Of a stretch of DNA of 64,000 nucleotides, positions 9,475 to 17,658 are shown piece after piece (the stretch's first letter is position 1; the number at the start of each line of letters is the position of its first letter). The position numbers and the translations under genes were made by a program. A model generated the notes under the pieces. The model was not told where the DNA came from. It worked only from the letters and a program-made list of their open reading frames with translations, and searched no databases. This DNA is from Sulfurirhabdus autotrophica (GTDB lineage: Bacteria > Pseudomonadota > Gammaproteobacteria > Burkholderiales > SMCO01), in contig NZ_SMCO01000011.1 in assembly GCF_004346685.1 (NCBI RefSeq), positions 1 to 64,000 on the forward strand, given 5' to 3'.

Positions 9475-10218
9475 ATGAATTGGATTATTGTCAATTTTGT
9501 TAGCGCTTTTCTTCTTCCACCGATTAATTTACTCGTATTGGGAATAGCAGGATTGGCCACCGTGAAAAAACATCCACGATTAGGGAAAAGCCTTATCGTT
9601 AGTTCATTTTTATTTCTTTTTATTCTATCAACCCCATTTGTTGCAAGCACATTACTTGGCAGCCTTGAAACTTTCCCGGCTGTCACTTCACTCAATCCCA
9701 ATGCTGGCGCGATCGTTATATTAGGCGCGGGGGCTAATTCCAGCGCACCAGAATATGGCGGCGATACAGTTGATGCCTTGAGTTTACAACGGGTGCGTTA
9801 CGGAGCGACTTTACAGCGGCGTAGCGGATTACCGATATTGGTCAGTGGCGGAAACCCCACAGGGGATACTCCCGTGGGCATTCTTATGAAGGATGCATTA
9901 GAGAGAGATTTTCATGTGCCGGTTCGCTGGGTTGAAGATCAATCCAGTAACACTTACGAAAATGCCATTTACAGCTTTAAAATCTTGCACCAGTCCGGGA
10001 TTGATACTATTTATCTGGTATCCCAAGCATGGCATATGCCTCGAGCGGTAGCCTCTTTTGAAAAAGCCGGTTTTCATGTTATTCCCGCACCCACTGTTTT
10101 TAGTTCTGATAAGCACGTCTCGATAATGGATTTTATGCCGAACGCTGTGGCATTCCTCAAAAGTTACTACGCAATTCATGAGATGATCGGGTTAGTGTGG
10201 TATCAATTCAAGAATTAA
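9475..10218 (+). CDS. YdcF/ElyC-type DUF218 membrane protein
   Basis: A 247-residue protein with two N-terminal membrane helices (about residues 5-25 and 38-58) and a periplasmic DUF218 domain. Family segments visible are AIVILGAG, LSLQRVRYGATL, LPILVSGGNP, SSNTYENAIYS and SQAWHMPRAVASFEKAGF. ElyC, a member of this family in E. coli, supports envelope and lipid-carrier metabolism; the reaction is unproven. ATG 9475 is preferred over an in-frame GTG four codons earlier because it keeps the hydrophobic start intact. The ribosome site is weak. Confidence 0.8.
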   Translation: MNWIIVNFVSAFLLPPINLLVLGIAGLATVKKHPRLGKSLIVSSFLFLFILSTPFVASTLLGSLETFPAVTSLNPNAGAIVILGAGANSSAPEYGGDTVDALSLQRVRYGATLQRRSGLPILVSGGNPTGDTPVGILMKDALERDFHVPVRWVEDQSSNTYENAIYSFKILHQSGIDTIYLVSQAWHMPRAVASFEKAGFHVIPAPTVFSSDKHVSIMDFMPNAVAFLKSYYAIHEMIGLVWYQFKN

Positions 10219-10280
10219 CAGACCATTTACCTGATCTGTTAAGATGATGCGCAAAATAATCCAAGAGAAGGAAAATTCGT

Positions 10281-10700
10281 ATGAAGGCACGTATTAAATG
10301 GGTTGAAGGGGTCAGTTTTTTAGGTGAAACGGAAAGCAATCATGCCGTATTGATGGATGGTTCGCCTGAAGCTGGCGGACGTAATTTGGGTGCGCGCCCA
10401 ATGGAACTCATACTGCTAGGCTTAGGAGGATGCTCTTCCTTTGATGTCGTCCTCATTCTCAAAAAACAGAGGCAAGACATTACCGATTGCGTTGCGGAAA
10501 TCAGTGCCGACAGAGCAGATAGCGACCCAAAAGTATTTACCCGCATCCACCTGCACTTTATTGTCACCGGGAAAAATTTAAAGCCAGAGCAAGTTGAGCG
10601 GGCTATCAAGCTGTCTGCAGAAAAATACTGCTCAGCCTCTATCATGATAGGTAAAACGGCTGAAATTACCCATGATTTTAAGATTATTGAAATCCAATAA
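10281..10700 (+). CDS. OsmC family protein (YhfA type)
   Basis: A 139-residue OsmC/Ohr-fold protein. The two redox cysteines of the family are present, in LGGCSSFDVV (about residue 51) and AEKYCSAS (about 114). The GARPMELILLGLGGC segment is typical of the YhfA branch, whose exact role is unclear, although Ohr/OsmC relatives reduce organic peroxides. AGAGAAGG precedes the ATG. It follows the DUF218 gene by 62 bp on the same strand. Confidence 0.85.
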   Translation: MKARIKWVEGVSFLGETESNHAVLMDGSPEAGGRNLGARPMELILLGLGGCSSFDVVLILKKQRQDITDCVAEISADRADSDPKVFTRIHLHFIVTGKNLKPEQVERAIKLSAEKYCSASIMIGKTAEITHDFKIIEIQ

Positions 10701-10731
10701 TCTAGTTACAACTTTTACATACAGAGCACTC

Positions 10732-10757
10732 ACCGCAGAGGCGCGGAGGCGCTGAGA
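10732..10757 (+). repeat. Family 1 repeat, solo copy
   Basis: A copy of the ACCGCAGAGGCGCGGAGG repeat, ending GCGCTGAGA, between the convergent osmC-type gene and the 108-residue unknown gene. No convergent partner was seen nearby. Confidence 0.8.
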
Positions 10758-10779
10758 AAACCCTGGGGATATTCACTGT

Positions 10780-11106
10780 TTAGACTGGGTAGCAGCGTAC
10801 AGCGTAGTAAATATCTTTGTCGATCACTTCAAACAGGCGATCGATATTGGGATGTTTACCGGGATTCTGACGCGCATCTTCAGTGTGCTCTGCAAACAAA
10901 TCCAGCGCTTCCTGTGCTGCCTTAGGGCCGATTCCACCCCATTTTTTGGACACATGGTAGTAAACCCGGAAGGAGCCCTGGGCGCCCGGTTTGTTTTCTA
11001 TGCCTGCTTCTACCTCACCGCTTTCTCCAAACAATTTCATATTGCCAAAACTATCTGTATTTTCCAGCGTTGCCAGATTATCTTGAAAATTCTGCATTGA
11101 TACCAT
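10780..11106 (-). CDS. Conserved small protein of unknown function
   Basis: A 108-residue soluble protein that I cannot assign with confidence. It has an acidic N-terminal half and a conserved-looking centre, VYYHVSKKWGGIGPKAAQEA, then LFAEHTEDARQNPGKHPNID. It may belong to a DUF family of betaproteobacterial small proteins (DUF2322 was considered). No signal peptide or membrane helix is visible. TAGGAG sits 5 bp before the ATG at 11106, which supports real translation. It lies 33 bp downstream of coq7 on the same strand. Confidence 0.7.
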   Translation of the reverse strand: MVSMQNFQDNLATLENTDSFGNMKLFGESGEVEAGIENKPGAQGSFRVYYHVSKKWGGIGPKAAQEALDLFAEHTEDARQNPGKHPNIDRLFEVIDKDIYYAVRCYPV

Positions 11107-11139
11107 TACTCCTAAAGTTTGTTATTACCGTTAAAGGCA

Positions 11140-11766
11140 TCACACCCAATATGCTACGGTTGTCATGACCTTTGAATTGAGTTTCATTGCTTGCTTAACT
11201 GGAACTGGCAGCTCCACACCGCCATGCTGCAGGGCGGTGGTTGCATGTTTTGCTTCATCTTCTCTCATTTGCACCAGCACAGCGTGACTTTTTTCATCAT
11301 GCGCAGGCAAACGCTGCAAATGCCCTTCCAGATGCGCACCCACTTGGTGTTCCGTTTCCGCCAAAAAACCCAAACTCCATTTATCCCCAATGGCGCCTGC
11401 CAATGCGCCAATGGCTAATGATCCGGTGTACCACAAAGGATTAAGAAAGCTTTTGTGGGTACCCAATGCCTGGATCCGGCTTTCGCACCAGGCCAAATGC
11501 TCTGTTTCTTCTGCTGCTGCCTGCTTCAGTGCTTTTTGGGTTTGAGGGTCACGCGCGGTCAGAGCCTGCCCCTGATATAACGCTTGGGCACAGATTTCGC
11601 CACTATGATTGATGCGCATCAGGGCGCCTGCCAAGCGTTTTTCTGTGCTGGTTAAGTCAGGCTCTGGCAAATCTGCTCCAGGCAGGGGTCTTGCTGTTTG
11701 CGCTTTCGTAAACAGCGTACGCAACCCTTTATCAAAATTAATAATGACGTGATCTATATTCAACAT
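11140..11766 (-). CDS. coq7: Demethoxyubiquinone hydroxylase (Coq7)
   Basis: A membrane-associated di-iron monooxygenase that hydroxylates C6 of the ubiquinone ring. The 208-residue protein shows the ferritin-like carboxylate/histidine ligands: Glu in NHSGEICAQ, EETEH, Glu in VGAHLEGH and EDEAKH. This Coq7 form replaces UbiF in many betaproteobacteria. Two further ubiquinone flavin hydroxylases lie at 28.9-31.3 kb. It overlaps the glcF stop by 7 bp. Confidence 0.93.
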   Translation of the reverse strand: MLNIDHVIINFDKGLRTLFTKAQTARPLPGADLPEPDLTSTEKRLAGALMRINHSGEICAQALYQGQALTARDPQTQKALKQAAAEETEHLAWCESRIQALGTHKSFLNPLWYTGSLAIGALAGAIGDKWSLGFLAETEHQVGAHLEGHLQRLPAHDEKSHAVLVQMREDEAKHATTALQHGGVELPVPVKQAMKLNSKVMTTVAYWV

Positions 11767-13052
11767 TTTCCGGTGAACCCCATTTGCCTGGCCAATAAAG
11801 TGACGGGATGTATTACTTCAATCTGCATACCTTGACTTCGCAACCCTTGCGCCAACCACAAGGCGCAACCCACATTGGAAGTTGCTAGATAAGTTGTATC
11901 GCACTGACGCAATGCGTTCAGTTTATCATCCCGAAGTAAACCTGCCATCTCTGGTTGCTGTAAATGATACAGTCCAGCCGCACCACAACATTGGTCATTG
12001 CCCTCCAAAGGCTCGATTTCAGCCAGAGGAATACGACCCAGCAGGGTATACACTGACTTTTCAGCATGAAGCACATTGCGTAATGTACAGGGGTCTTGCA
12101 CCCTAATCTTGGTATCAAGTGAGTCTAAAGTAATACCCTCCCACCCTTCTGCCTGAGATAAGAACGCGCTGACATCCATGACCTTGGTCGCGATATCCGC
12201 TCCCTCCACACTGATTAGGTGATTGTACTCACTTAACATGGCTCCGCAACCGGATGCGACTGAAATAACAGCACTGAGTTTTAACCCTTCAAATGCCTTA
12301 CTGTTCTGCTTTGCTGACTTGGTTGATTCATCCGAAAAACCCGCATGCTGGTGCATTGCTCCACAACACCCCTGCTGCTTAGGGACATGCACCGTATATC
12401 CCAAGCGATTCAATACAAATACTGATGCATTCAGCACTTCGACATCGGTCAAACGTGCCACACAGCCCAGAAACAGCCCTACTTCTGCTCTCATCGAACC
12501 CAGGGCTGGGTAAATTTCTTTCCAATTGTGAATTTCAGGCAATTCAGGCAACTCAGCTTCCAACCCTGCCAAACCAAAACGCTGCAATAGGCTGGATTTT
12601 CGAAGCAAATATTGCAAACCAGATTGCTGATACAGACGAATTGCTCGCCCAAAAGATCGTAGTTTAAAGGGGTTATTTACAACGCTACTTAATGCTCGAT
12701 AACGTTTAGCCCCTGAGGGGTTTGGTCTTTTTTGTTTAATTAACTGGCGAACACCATCCACCGCACGGCCATATTCCACTTTTGAGGGGCAGGCATTTTC
12801 ACAGGCACGGCAAGTCATACACAAATCAATATGCTGAATAAAGCGCTCACTGAGGGATAATCGGTTTTCCAGCACCCCTTTCATCAAGGCGATACGACCA
12901 CGCGGAGAATCTGCTTCAGATTTTGTTTTACGGTAGGTAGGGCAATGGGAAAGACATAGTCCGCAGGCAACGCAGTGGTTGGCAGCCTGATTGGTTTCAT
13001 CCAAACCAGCGAAGTGGGTTATTAATGGTAAAACTGTCGACATGCTTGCCAT
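11760..13052 (-). CDS. glcF: Glycolate oxidase iron-sulfur subunit
   Basis: An iron-sulfur subunit of the GlcDEF glycolate dehydrogenase type. Two 4Fe-4S motifs are visible near the N-terminus (CVACGLCLSHCP and CMTCRACENACP), followed by two CCG domains (CCGAMHQH and CCGAAGLY) that bind further cofactors. The length is about 430 residues. ATG 13052 was chosen over an upstream in-frame TTG; ATG 13043 is equally possible. No ribosome site is obvious. The glcD and glcE partners are not adjacent, so it may act with subunits encoded elsewhere. It is transcribed into coq7. Confidence 0.87.
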   Translation of the reverse strand: MASMSTVLPLITHFAGLDETNQAANHCVACGLCLSHCPTYRKTKSEADSPRGRIALMKGVLENRLSLSERFIQHIDLCMTCRACENACPSKVEYGRAVDGVRQLIKQKRPNPSGAKRYRALSSVVNNPFKLRSFGRAIRLYQQSGLQYLLRKSSLLQRFGLAGLEAELPELPEIHNWKEIYPALGSMRAEVGLFLGCVARLTDVEVLNASVFVLNRLGYTVHVPKQQGCCGAMHQHAGFSDESTKSAKQNSKAFEGLKLSAVISVASGCGAMLSEYNHLISVEGADIATKVMDVSAFLSQAEGWEGITLDSLDTKIRVQDPCTLRNVLHAEKSVYTLLGRIPLAEIEPLEGNDQCCGAAGLYHLQQPEMAGLLRDDKLNALRQCDTTYLATSNVGCALWLAQGLRSQGMQIEVIHPVTLLARQMGFTGKC

Positions 13053-13093
13053 TATACGTAGCAAAGCACCAATACGATCACAATCTGAAATAA

Positions 13094-13121
13094 AAAACGG
13101 GCGTCCGAAGACGCCCGTTTT
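13094..13121 (-). terminator. Terminator of the porin gene
   Basis: A 12-bp stem AAAACGGGCGTC / GACGCCCGTTTT with a CGAA loop, downstream of the porin stop, with T-rich sequence following on the minus strand. Confidence 0.85.
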
Positions 13122-13157
13122 AAGACACTACCAATAATCTAGCTTAAATCAGCCAAA

Positions 13158-14297
13158 TTAGAAGTTGTGAATCATACCTACGCTAACACCGCTGGTAGCT
13201 TGTGTACCAACAGATCCTGCGTTATCACCGTGACCACCACCTGAAACGCTGTATGCTGGGAACACGTTAGCAGTTGTATCACCGTTTTTGTTGTTGGTTC
13301 TAGCATATGCAACATAAGCGGTTGTACGCTTGGACATAGCGTGGTCTGCACCCAAAGCCCACATATTAGCACCGGTGTTGCTTACGTTGCCAATATCTTT
13401 GGCTTTGTAGTATTGCGCCTTAAGGGTGTTAGCTCCATCCAATTTGAACGCAGCGCCCAGACCCCAAACCTTACGGTCATCATCGGTATTGGCAGCAGCA
13501 GTTGTATTCTTGGTATCTTCATACAAAGCAACAACTTTAGCTACGCCGAAATCATATCCACCAGTCAGACGCCAAGCTTTAGGCGCATCGTTGGTACCGC
13601 CAACTTGATGCTTTTCCCAAGCCAAACCAGCAAATACTGGACCATTTGCGTAGATAGCAGCTACAGAAGTAGCACTGGTAGCACCAATTTGATTTGCATT
13701 ACCAGCGGTAAGATTGTTAGCGTTGGTAACGTAACCAGCGATAACCTGGAAGCCACTCATAGATGGGGATGCATACCATACCATGCTGGATGGACGCAGA
13801 TCCCAGCTATCATTCTTAGCTACAGTAGTACCTGCTGCATTAACTAGTGTAGCTGAAGAAATCAGGTTACGTGAGTCGCCCAAGGTGTTACCAAACAGAT
13901 CAACCTTACGGCCGATGGTCTTGAATGGGGTATCATTTTTACCCAGATAAACACCACCGAAACCACCAGTCAGACCTGCGAAGGTGTTACCACAACCAAC
14001 ACTACTGTCAGAACAAGTAGAATCGGTATTACCTGTTCCACCACCGGTGAAGTAGGTTTGAACTTGCCATACAGCTTTCAGGCCATTGCCCAGATCTTCG
14101 TCACCGCTGAAAATGATGTTGGAAGCATTGCTGGAAACGTTGCTCATGGTCTGGTTTGCTGTACCACCAGCATTGCCCTTGATTAAGTCATATGAAAAAT
14201 TCATTTGACCAGAAATTTTAACGTTACCACCATCAGCCATGGCAACAGGTGCTGCTAAAGCACTTGCAATTGCCAATGCGATTAGTTTCTTGTTCAT
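13158..14297 (-). CDS. Gram-negative outer membrane porin
   Basis: A 379-residue porin of the betaproteobacterial general-porin type (Porin_4/OmpC-like). The signal peptide starts MNKKLIALAIASALAAPVAMA, with the mature protein beginning DGGNVKISGQMNFSYD. Amphipathic strand repeats run throughout (WQVQTYFTG, GVYLGKNDTPFKT with the FKT/GRK loop) and the chain ends in phenylalanine (IHNF), the barrel-assembly signal. The start is ATG 14297 with GGAG in front; an upstream extension of 41 codons lacks sense. It is monocistronic with its own terminator, and likely abundant. Confidence 0.93.
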   Translation of the reverse strand: MNKKLIALAIASALAAPVAMADGGNVKISGQMNFSYDLIKGNAGGTANQTMSNVSSNASNIIFSGDEDLGNGLKAVWQVQTYFTGGGTGNTDSTCSDSSVGCGNTFAGLTGGFGGVYLGKNDTPFKTIGRKVDLFGNTLGDSRNLISSATLVNAAGTTVAKNDSWDLRPSSMVWYASPSMSGFQVIAGYVTNANNLTAGNANQIGATSATSVAAIYANGPVFAGLAWEKHQVGGTNDAPKAWRLTGGYDFGVAKVVALYEDTKNTTAAANTDDDRKVWGLGAAFKLDGANTLKAQYYKAKDIGNVSNTGANMWALGADHAMSKRTTAYVAYARTNNKNGDTTANVFPAYSVSGGGHGDNAGSVGTQATSGVSVGMIHNF

Positions 14298-14522
14298 GTG
14301 TTTCTCCGTAAATTGGTTTGAGTTTACATTTTGCGTTTGCAACTTTAATACTGTCGTCGCAAAATTTACCTCTCTAAAACTGAGAAGTTGAACCCATTGT
14401 GCCAAATAGTGAAAAGTCATGACAAGCTTTTAATGATCAATAGGTAACATTAGCAATTATTTATGTTGTTTTTTTGCAACATTGATTTGCGGTCTTGAGA
14501 GAATAGCACAGGGCAGTTTTTT
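14298..14522. other. Porin upstream region
   Basis: A/T-rich 225-bp leader and presumed promoter region of the porin gene. Possible -35 and -10 boxes (for example TTGTCA and CACAAT) are too weak to fix a start site. No gene was seen. Confidence 0.4.
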
Positions 14523-14666
14523 ACTGCGGAGGCGCAGAGGCGCAGAGGAAAACGGGGCTTGTGAAAGTTGTTAATAGTACCGTTAGGGATTTGCCTGGCT
14601 GGATATTTACGAATCAAGCAATTTGGAATGGCCTTTGCTTTCTCAGCGCCTCCGCGCCTCTGGGGT
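14523..14666. repeat. Paired convergent family 1 repeats, 144-bp MITE-like unit
   Basis: Left copy 14523-14548 and inverted right copy 14641-14666 (CAGCGCCTCCGCGCCTCTG core) bracket 92 bp with no ORF. It sits between the porin gene and trpC. The interior does not resemble that of the similar unit at 44315-44453, so only the ends are conserved. Confidence 0.75.
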
Positions 14667-14699
14667 TAAACGGATTTTATTGGAAGCAGGCAACCTGCC

Positions 14700-15542
14700 T
14701 TAGCCAAACAACCTCGCTAGCTCCTGACCTGGATCAGCGGCGCGCATGAATACTTCACCGACGAGGAAGGAATGGACGTTATGATTGCGCATGAGCGCGA
14801 CGTCTTCTGGTTTATGAATGCCGCTTTCGGTGACAACAATGCGGTCAGAAGGGATTCTGGACAATAATTCGATAGTCGTTTCGAGGTGGGTTTCAAACGT
14901 GCGCAGATTGCGGTTGTTGATGCCGATAAGTGGGGTAGTGAGTTTCAGCGCGGCATCCAGTTCAAGCCCATCATGCACTTCTACCAGCACGGCCATGCTG
15001 AGTTTGTGAGCTAGTTGCTCCAGTTCTTGCATAGCGGTGAGATTGAAGGTTGCTGCCCCCTCTCCCCTGCCCTCTCCCATCAAGGGAGAGGGGGTTTGAA
15101 AGGCGGAGACTATGATCAATATGGCATCGGCTCCCATGGCGCGGGCTTCGTAGACTTGATAGGGGTCTATCATAAAATCTTTGCGTAATACCGGCAGGTT
15201 ACAGGCTGCGCGTGCTTGTTTGAGATATTCCGTATTCCCCTGAAAAAATTGTTCGTCTGTTAAGACGGACAGGCAAGCTGCACCGTGCTCGGCGTAACTT
15301 TGCGCTATTTCTGCGGGATTGAAATTTTCGCGTAGCAAGCCTTTACTGGGGCTGGCTTTTTTGATTTCGGTGATAACGGCTGACTTGCCGGCCTGAATTT
15401 TGTTGCGGATTGCGGCTACAAAATCTCTTGGGGCAGTTTGTGCCTGAGCTTCAGCTTTGATTGCGTGTAAGGGTTTGGCAGCTTGTGCGGAGGCTACTTC
15501 CTGTGCTTTGACGGAGAGGATTTTATTTAGGATATCGGACAT
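14700..15542 (-). CDS. trpC: Indole-3-glycerol phosphate synthase with an in-frame repeat insertion
   Basis: Closes the indole ring in tryptophan synthesis, acting on carboxyphenylamino-deoxyribulose phosphate. The TIM barrel shows the catalytic segments [12 protein letters not shown] (lysine near residue 61), VLRKDFMID and VVTESGIH. The length is 280 residues against about 260-265 for the family. The excess is a segment around residues 149-165 containing [12 protein letters not shown], which is the translation of a family 2 repeat inserted between LIIVSA and the [12 protein letters not shown] helix. The reading frame is kept. It is the last gene of the trp operon, separated from trpD by the GxxExxY cassette. 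Confidence 0.93.
   Translation of the reverse strand: MSDILNKILSVKAQEVASAQAAKPLHAIKAEAQAQTAPRDFVAAIRNKIQAGKSAVITEIKKASPSKGLLRENFNPAEIAQSYAEHGAACLSVLTDEQFFQGNTEYLKQARAACNLPVLRKDFMIDPYQVYEARAMGADAILIIVSAFQTPSPLMGEGRGEGAATFNLTAMQELEQLAHKLSMAVLVEVHDGLELDAALKLTTPLIGINNRNLRTFETHLETTIELLSRIPSDRIVVTESGIHKPEDVALMRNHNVHSFLVGEVFMRAADPGQELARLFG
15054..15102. repeat. Family 2 repeat inserted inside trpC
   Basis: The C/T-rich run followed by CCCTCTCCCATCAAGGGAG is a copy of the family 2 palindrome (others at 17124, 17193 and 17617). It lies wholly within the trpC coding sequence and keeps frame, adding about 15-18 residues. Confidence 0.85.
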
Positions 15543-15553
15543 AGTTTTTATTC

Positions 15554-15570
15554 ACCGCAGAGGCGCAGAG
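15554..15570 (+). repeat. Family 1 repeat, truncated copy
   Basis: ACCGCAGAGGCGCAGAG, a 17-base partial copy just upstream of the trpC start, 70 bp from a full copy. Confidence 0.6.
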
Positions 15571-15639
15571 TTATTTAAATTAAGTTCAAGTGCACAAGAA
15601 TTCTGAATAGTATTGCTTATGATTTCGAGCATGGCTATT

Positions 15640-16074
15640 TTAACCGCAGAGGCGCGGAGGCGCAGAGGTTTCTTGAAACTGATTAACCAATCGCTTGATG
15701 CCTAATTTAAGTATGGGTACGTTGAAATTAATTAACAGCCCTACGGTGCAAGGGTACAGTTTGAGATAGGTTAGCAGTTGCGCTTCGTGAATCGGGGCTA
15801 ATTTTTCGACTGTTTTAAGTTCAATGATTATTCTTTCATTAACAACCAAGTCCAGCATATAACCACAATCCAATTTTATATTCTTGTAGCTGACTGGCAA
15901 CGCTACTTGCCTGCGAAAATAGAGTCCCTGAGATGACAGTTCATAGCACAAGCATTCTTCATAGGCAGATTCCAACAGTCCGGGGCCTAACGTGCGGTGC
16001 ACTTCAATTGCGCAACCAATGATCGCCTCGATAATTTGGTTTTCACTCTGCGCCTCTGCGCCTCCGCGGTTCAT
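15640..16074 (-). CDS. GxxExxY family protein (PD-(D/E)XK-type) carried as a repeat-ended cassette
   Basis: A 144-residue protein of the GxxExxY family (PDDEXK_3 type). The naming motif is in [14 protein letters not shown], and the nuclease-like core is visible as [17 protein letters not shown], where the E-x-K resembles the catalytic part of PD-(D/E)XK enzymes. The biochemical role is unknown. Its ATG overlaps the trpD stop (ATGA). Its first residues (NRGGAEAQ) and its last ones (SAPPRLCG) are both translated from inverted copies of the family 1 repeat, so the ORF spans exactly one repeat-to-repeat unit lodged between trpD and trpC. It is not a tryptophan enzyme; it looks acquired. Confidence 0.85.
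   Translation of the reverse strand: MNRGGAEAQSENQIIEAIIGCAIEVHRTLGPGLLESAYEECLCYELSSQGLYFRRQVALPVSYKNIKLDCGYMLDLVVNERIIIELKTVEKLAPIHEAQLLTYLKLYPCTVGLLINFNVPILKLGIKRLVNQFQETSAPPRLCG
15643..15668 (+). repeat. Family 1 repeat at the 3' end of the GxxExxY gene
   Basis: A full 26-base copy that encodes the last residues and adjoins the stop codon of the GxxExxY gene. It is the inverted partner of 16046-16071. Confidence 0.9.
16046..16071 (-). repeat. Family 1 repeat at the 5' end of the GxxExxY gene
   Basis: An inverted 26-base copy beginning immediately after the ATG of the GxxExxY gene and abutting the trpD stop codon. Confidence 0.9.
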
Positions 16075-17099
16075 TGCACTTTAAACTGATTTGAAAATGC
16101 TATCAGTTGTTGCAGCTTCGCTTTGGCCGCGCCACTTTCCAATACTGTTTTTGCTTTTTCAATGCCTTCAACCAACGTTTCAGCCAAACCGGATGTGTAT
16201 ATCGCTGCACCCGCATTGAGGGCAACGATATCCCGCGCTGGGCCGGGGTGATTTTCCAGTACCGTCATTAACATGGCTTGGGCTTCTTCCAGATTATGTA
16301 CTACCAGCGAATCAGAGCTGCTGGCTGCCAAGCCAAATTGGGAGGGATTCAAAACATATTCATTTACGTTGCCATCTTTTAGTTCTGCTACGTAAGTATC
16401 ACCCGCAAGGGAAATTTCATCGAGGCCATCAGCGGCGTGGACTACCATAACGTGTCGGCTGCCCAACTCTTTCAACACATGAGCCAGTTTTCCGACCAGG
16501 TCTTTACTGAATACGCCCATCACCTGATTTTTTGCACCGGCGGGGTTGGTCATTGGGCCCAGCAAATTAAAGAGGGTACGCACACCTAGTTCCCGACGAA
16601 CAGGGGCGGCATGTTTCATAGCGCTGTGGTGGTTGGGGGCAAACATGAAACCAACACCGATTTCTTTTACTGATAGCGCTACCTGATCCGGCGTGACGTT
16701 TACATTGACGCCCAACACTTCCAGCACATCGGCACTGCCGCAGGTACTGGATACGGAGCGACCACCATGCTTGGCGACTTTGGCACCCGCTGCGGCAGCC
16801 ACCAATGCGCTGGCTGTGGAGATATTAAAGGTATGAGCCCCATCGCCACCGGTACCGCAGGTGTCAACGACATGCTCCAGATCTTGCAAGGGTACTTTGG
16901 TGGCCAGCTCGCGCATGACATGGGCGGCGGCGGCAAGCTCGGTGATAGTTTCGCCTTTGCAGCGCAAGCCGATCAGTATGCCGGCAATTTGTACCGGGGT
17001 CATTTCGCCCCCCATGATTTGCTGCATGACTGCGAGCATTTCTTCACGAGTGAGATCGCGTTTTTCTATTAAGGCTGTAATTGCGGCTTTAGCGTCCAT
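16071..17099 (-). CDS. trpD: Anthranilate phosphoribosyltransferase
   Basis: Transfers the phosphoribosyl group of PRPP to anthranilate, the second tryptophan step. At 342 residues it shows the PRPP and anthranilate motifs [36 protein letters not shown] and [15 protein letters not shown]. The C-terminus ends normally at KVQ, so the downstream cassette did not truncate it. Upstream it is separated from trpG by the DUF559 gene and family 2 repeats. Confidence 0.96.
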   Translation of the reverse strand: MDAKAAITALIEKRDLTREEMLAVMQQIMGGEMTPVQIAGILIGLRCKGETITELAAAAHVMRELATKVPLQDLEHVVDTCGTGGDGAHTFNISTASALVAAAAGAKVAKHGGRSVSSTCGSADVLEVLGVNVNVTPDQVALSVKEIGVGFMFAPNHHSAMKHAAPVRRELGVRTLFNLLGPMTNPAGAKNQVMGVFSKDLVGKLAHVLKELGSRHVMVVHAADGLDEISLAGDTYVAELKDGNVNEYVLNPSQFGLAASSSDSLVVHNLEEAQAMLMTVLENHPGPARDIVALNAGAAIYTSGLAETLVEGIEKAKTVLESGAAKAKLQQLIAFSNQFKVQ

Positions 17100-17123
17100 T
17101 TATATTGCACCTGTTATTTTACT

Positions 17124-17163
17124 CCCTCTCCCTTGATGGGAGAGGGCTGGGGAGAGGGTGGGG
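17124..17163. repeat. Family 2 repeat upstream of trpD
   Basis: CCCTCTCCCTTGATGGGAG palindrome followed by a G-rich arm (CTGGGGAGAGGGTGGGG), in the trpD leader between the DUF559 stop and the trpD start. Confidence 0.85.
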
Positions 17164-17192
17164 AATAATTAGGTTCGCCCCCCTCTTCCTGA

Positions 17193-17215
17193 CCTTCTCC
17201 AACGAGGGGAGAAGG
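17193..17215. repeat. Family 2-like palindrome variant
   Basis: CCTTCTCC - AACGA - GGGGAGAAGG, a related palindrome next to the 17124 copy. Together they form the downstream border of the DUF559 gene. Confidence 0.65.
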
Positions 17216-17259
17216 GACCTGCTAATTTACATAGCTGTGTCGTGCAAGCGTCCGAGCTA

Positions 17260-17658
17260 TTAACTTTCGGGCATTAAATGCTGGGTAATGACATCCCAAA
17301 CACCATCCATATTTTGCAACACATCATGGTTCCAGAATCTTAACACTACAAATCCTTGCGATTGAAGCCAATCTGTCCTTGCTGCATCTTTTATTACATG
17401 CACTTCATCGGCATGTTGGCCGCCATCCAGTTCTGCCACCAGCTTTTTCTCGAAGCAGACAAAATCTACTACAAAATCACCTATGGGCTGCTGCCGCTTG
17501 AACTTGTATCCATACAACTGTTTTGCCCGTAGGTGCTGCCATAGTTTCTTTTCAGCTTCGGTGGTGTTTTTCTTAGCTGTTTGGCTATGCCGGTTAAATA
17601 GTTTGGCACTTACGTACCCTCTCCCCTGCTCCCTTCCATCAAGGGAGAGTGAGTTCAC
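17260..17658 (-). CDS. DUF559 domain endonuclease-like protein carried in the trp operon
   Basis: A 132-residue protein of the DUF559 family, related to very-short-patch-repair type PD-(D/E)XK nucleases. Typical segments are [33 protein letters not shown] (catalytic Asp region), [11 protein letters not shown] and [12 protein letters not shown]. The activity has not been shown. The start is GTG 17658, which overlaps the trpG stop by 4 bp (GTGA). Its N-terminal [13 protein letters not shown] is translated from a family 2 repeat, which means the repeat supplies the beginning of the gene. Further family 2 palindromes lie past its stop. It is inserted between trpG and trpD. Confidence 0.87.
   Translation of the reverse strand: MNSLSLDGREQGRGYVSAKLFNRHSQTAKKNTTEAEKKLWQHLRAKQLYGYKFKRQQPIGDFVVDFVCFEKKLVAELDGGQHADEVHVIKDAARTDWLQSQGFVVLRFWNHDVLQNMDGVWDVITQHLMPES
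17617..17651. repeat. Family 2 repeat encoding the DUF559 N-terminus
   Basis: CCCTCTCCCCTGCTCCCTTC then CATCAAGGGAGAG, read in frame on the minus strand as the first residues after the GTG start of the DUF559 gene. Confidence 0.85.

Noticed and set aside
13341-13847. 168-codon plus-strand ORF opposite the porin
   Set aside because: Antisense shadow of the porin gene.
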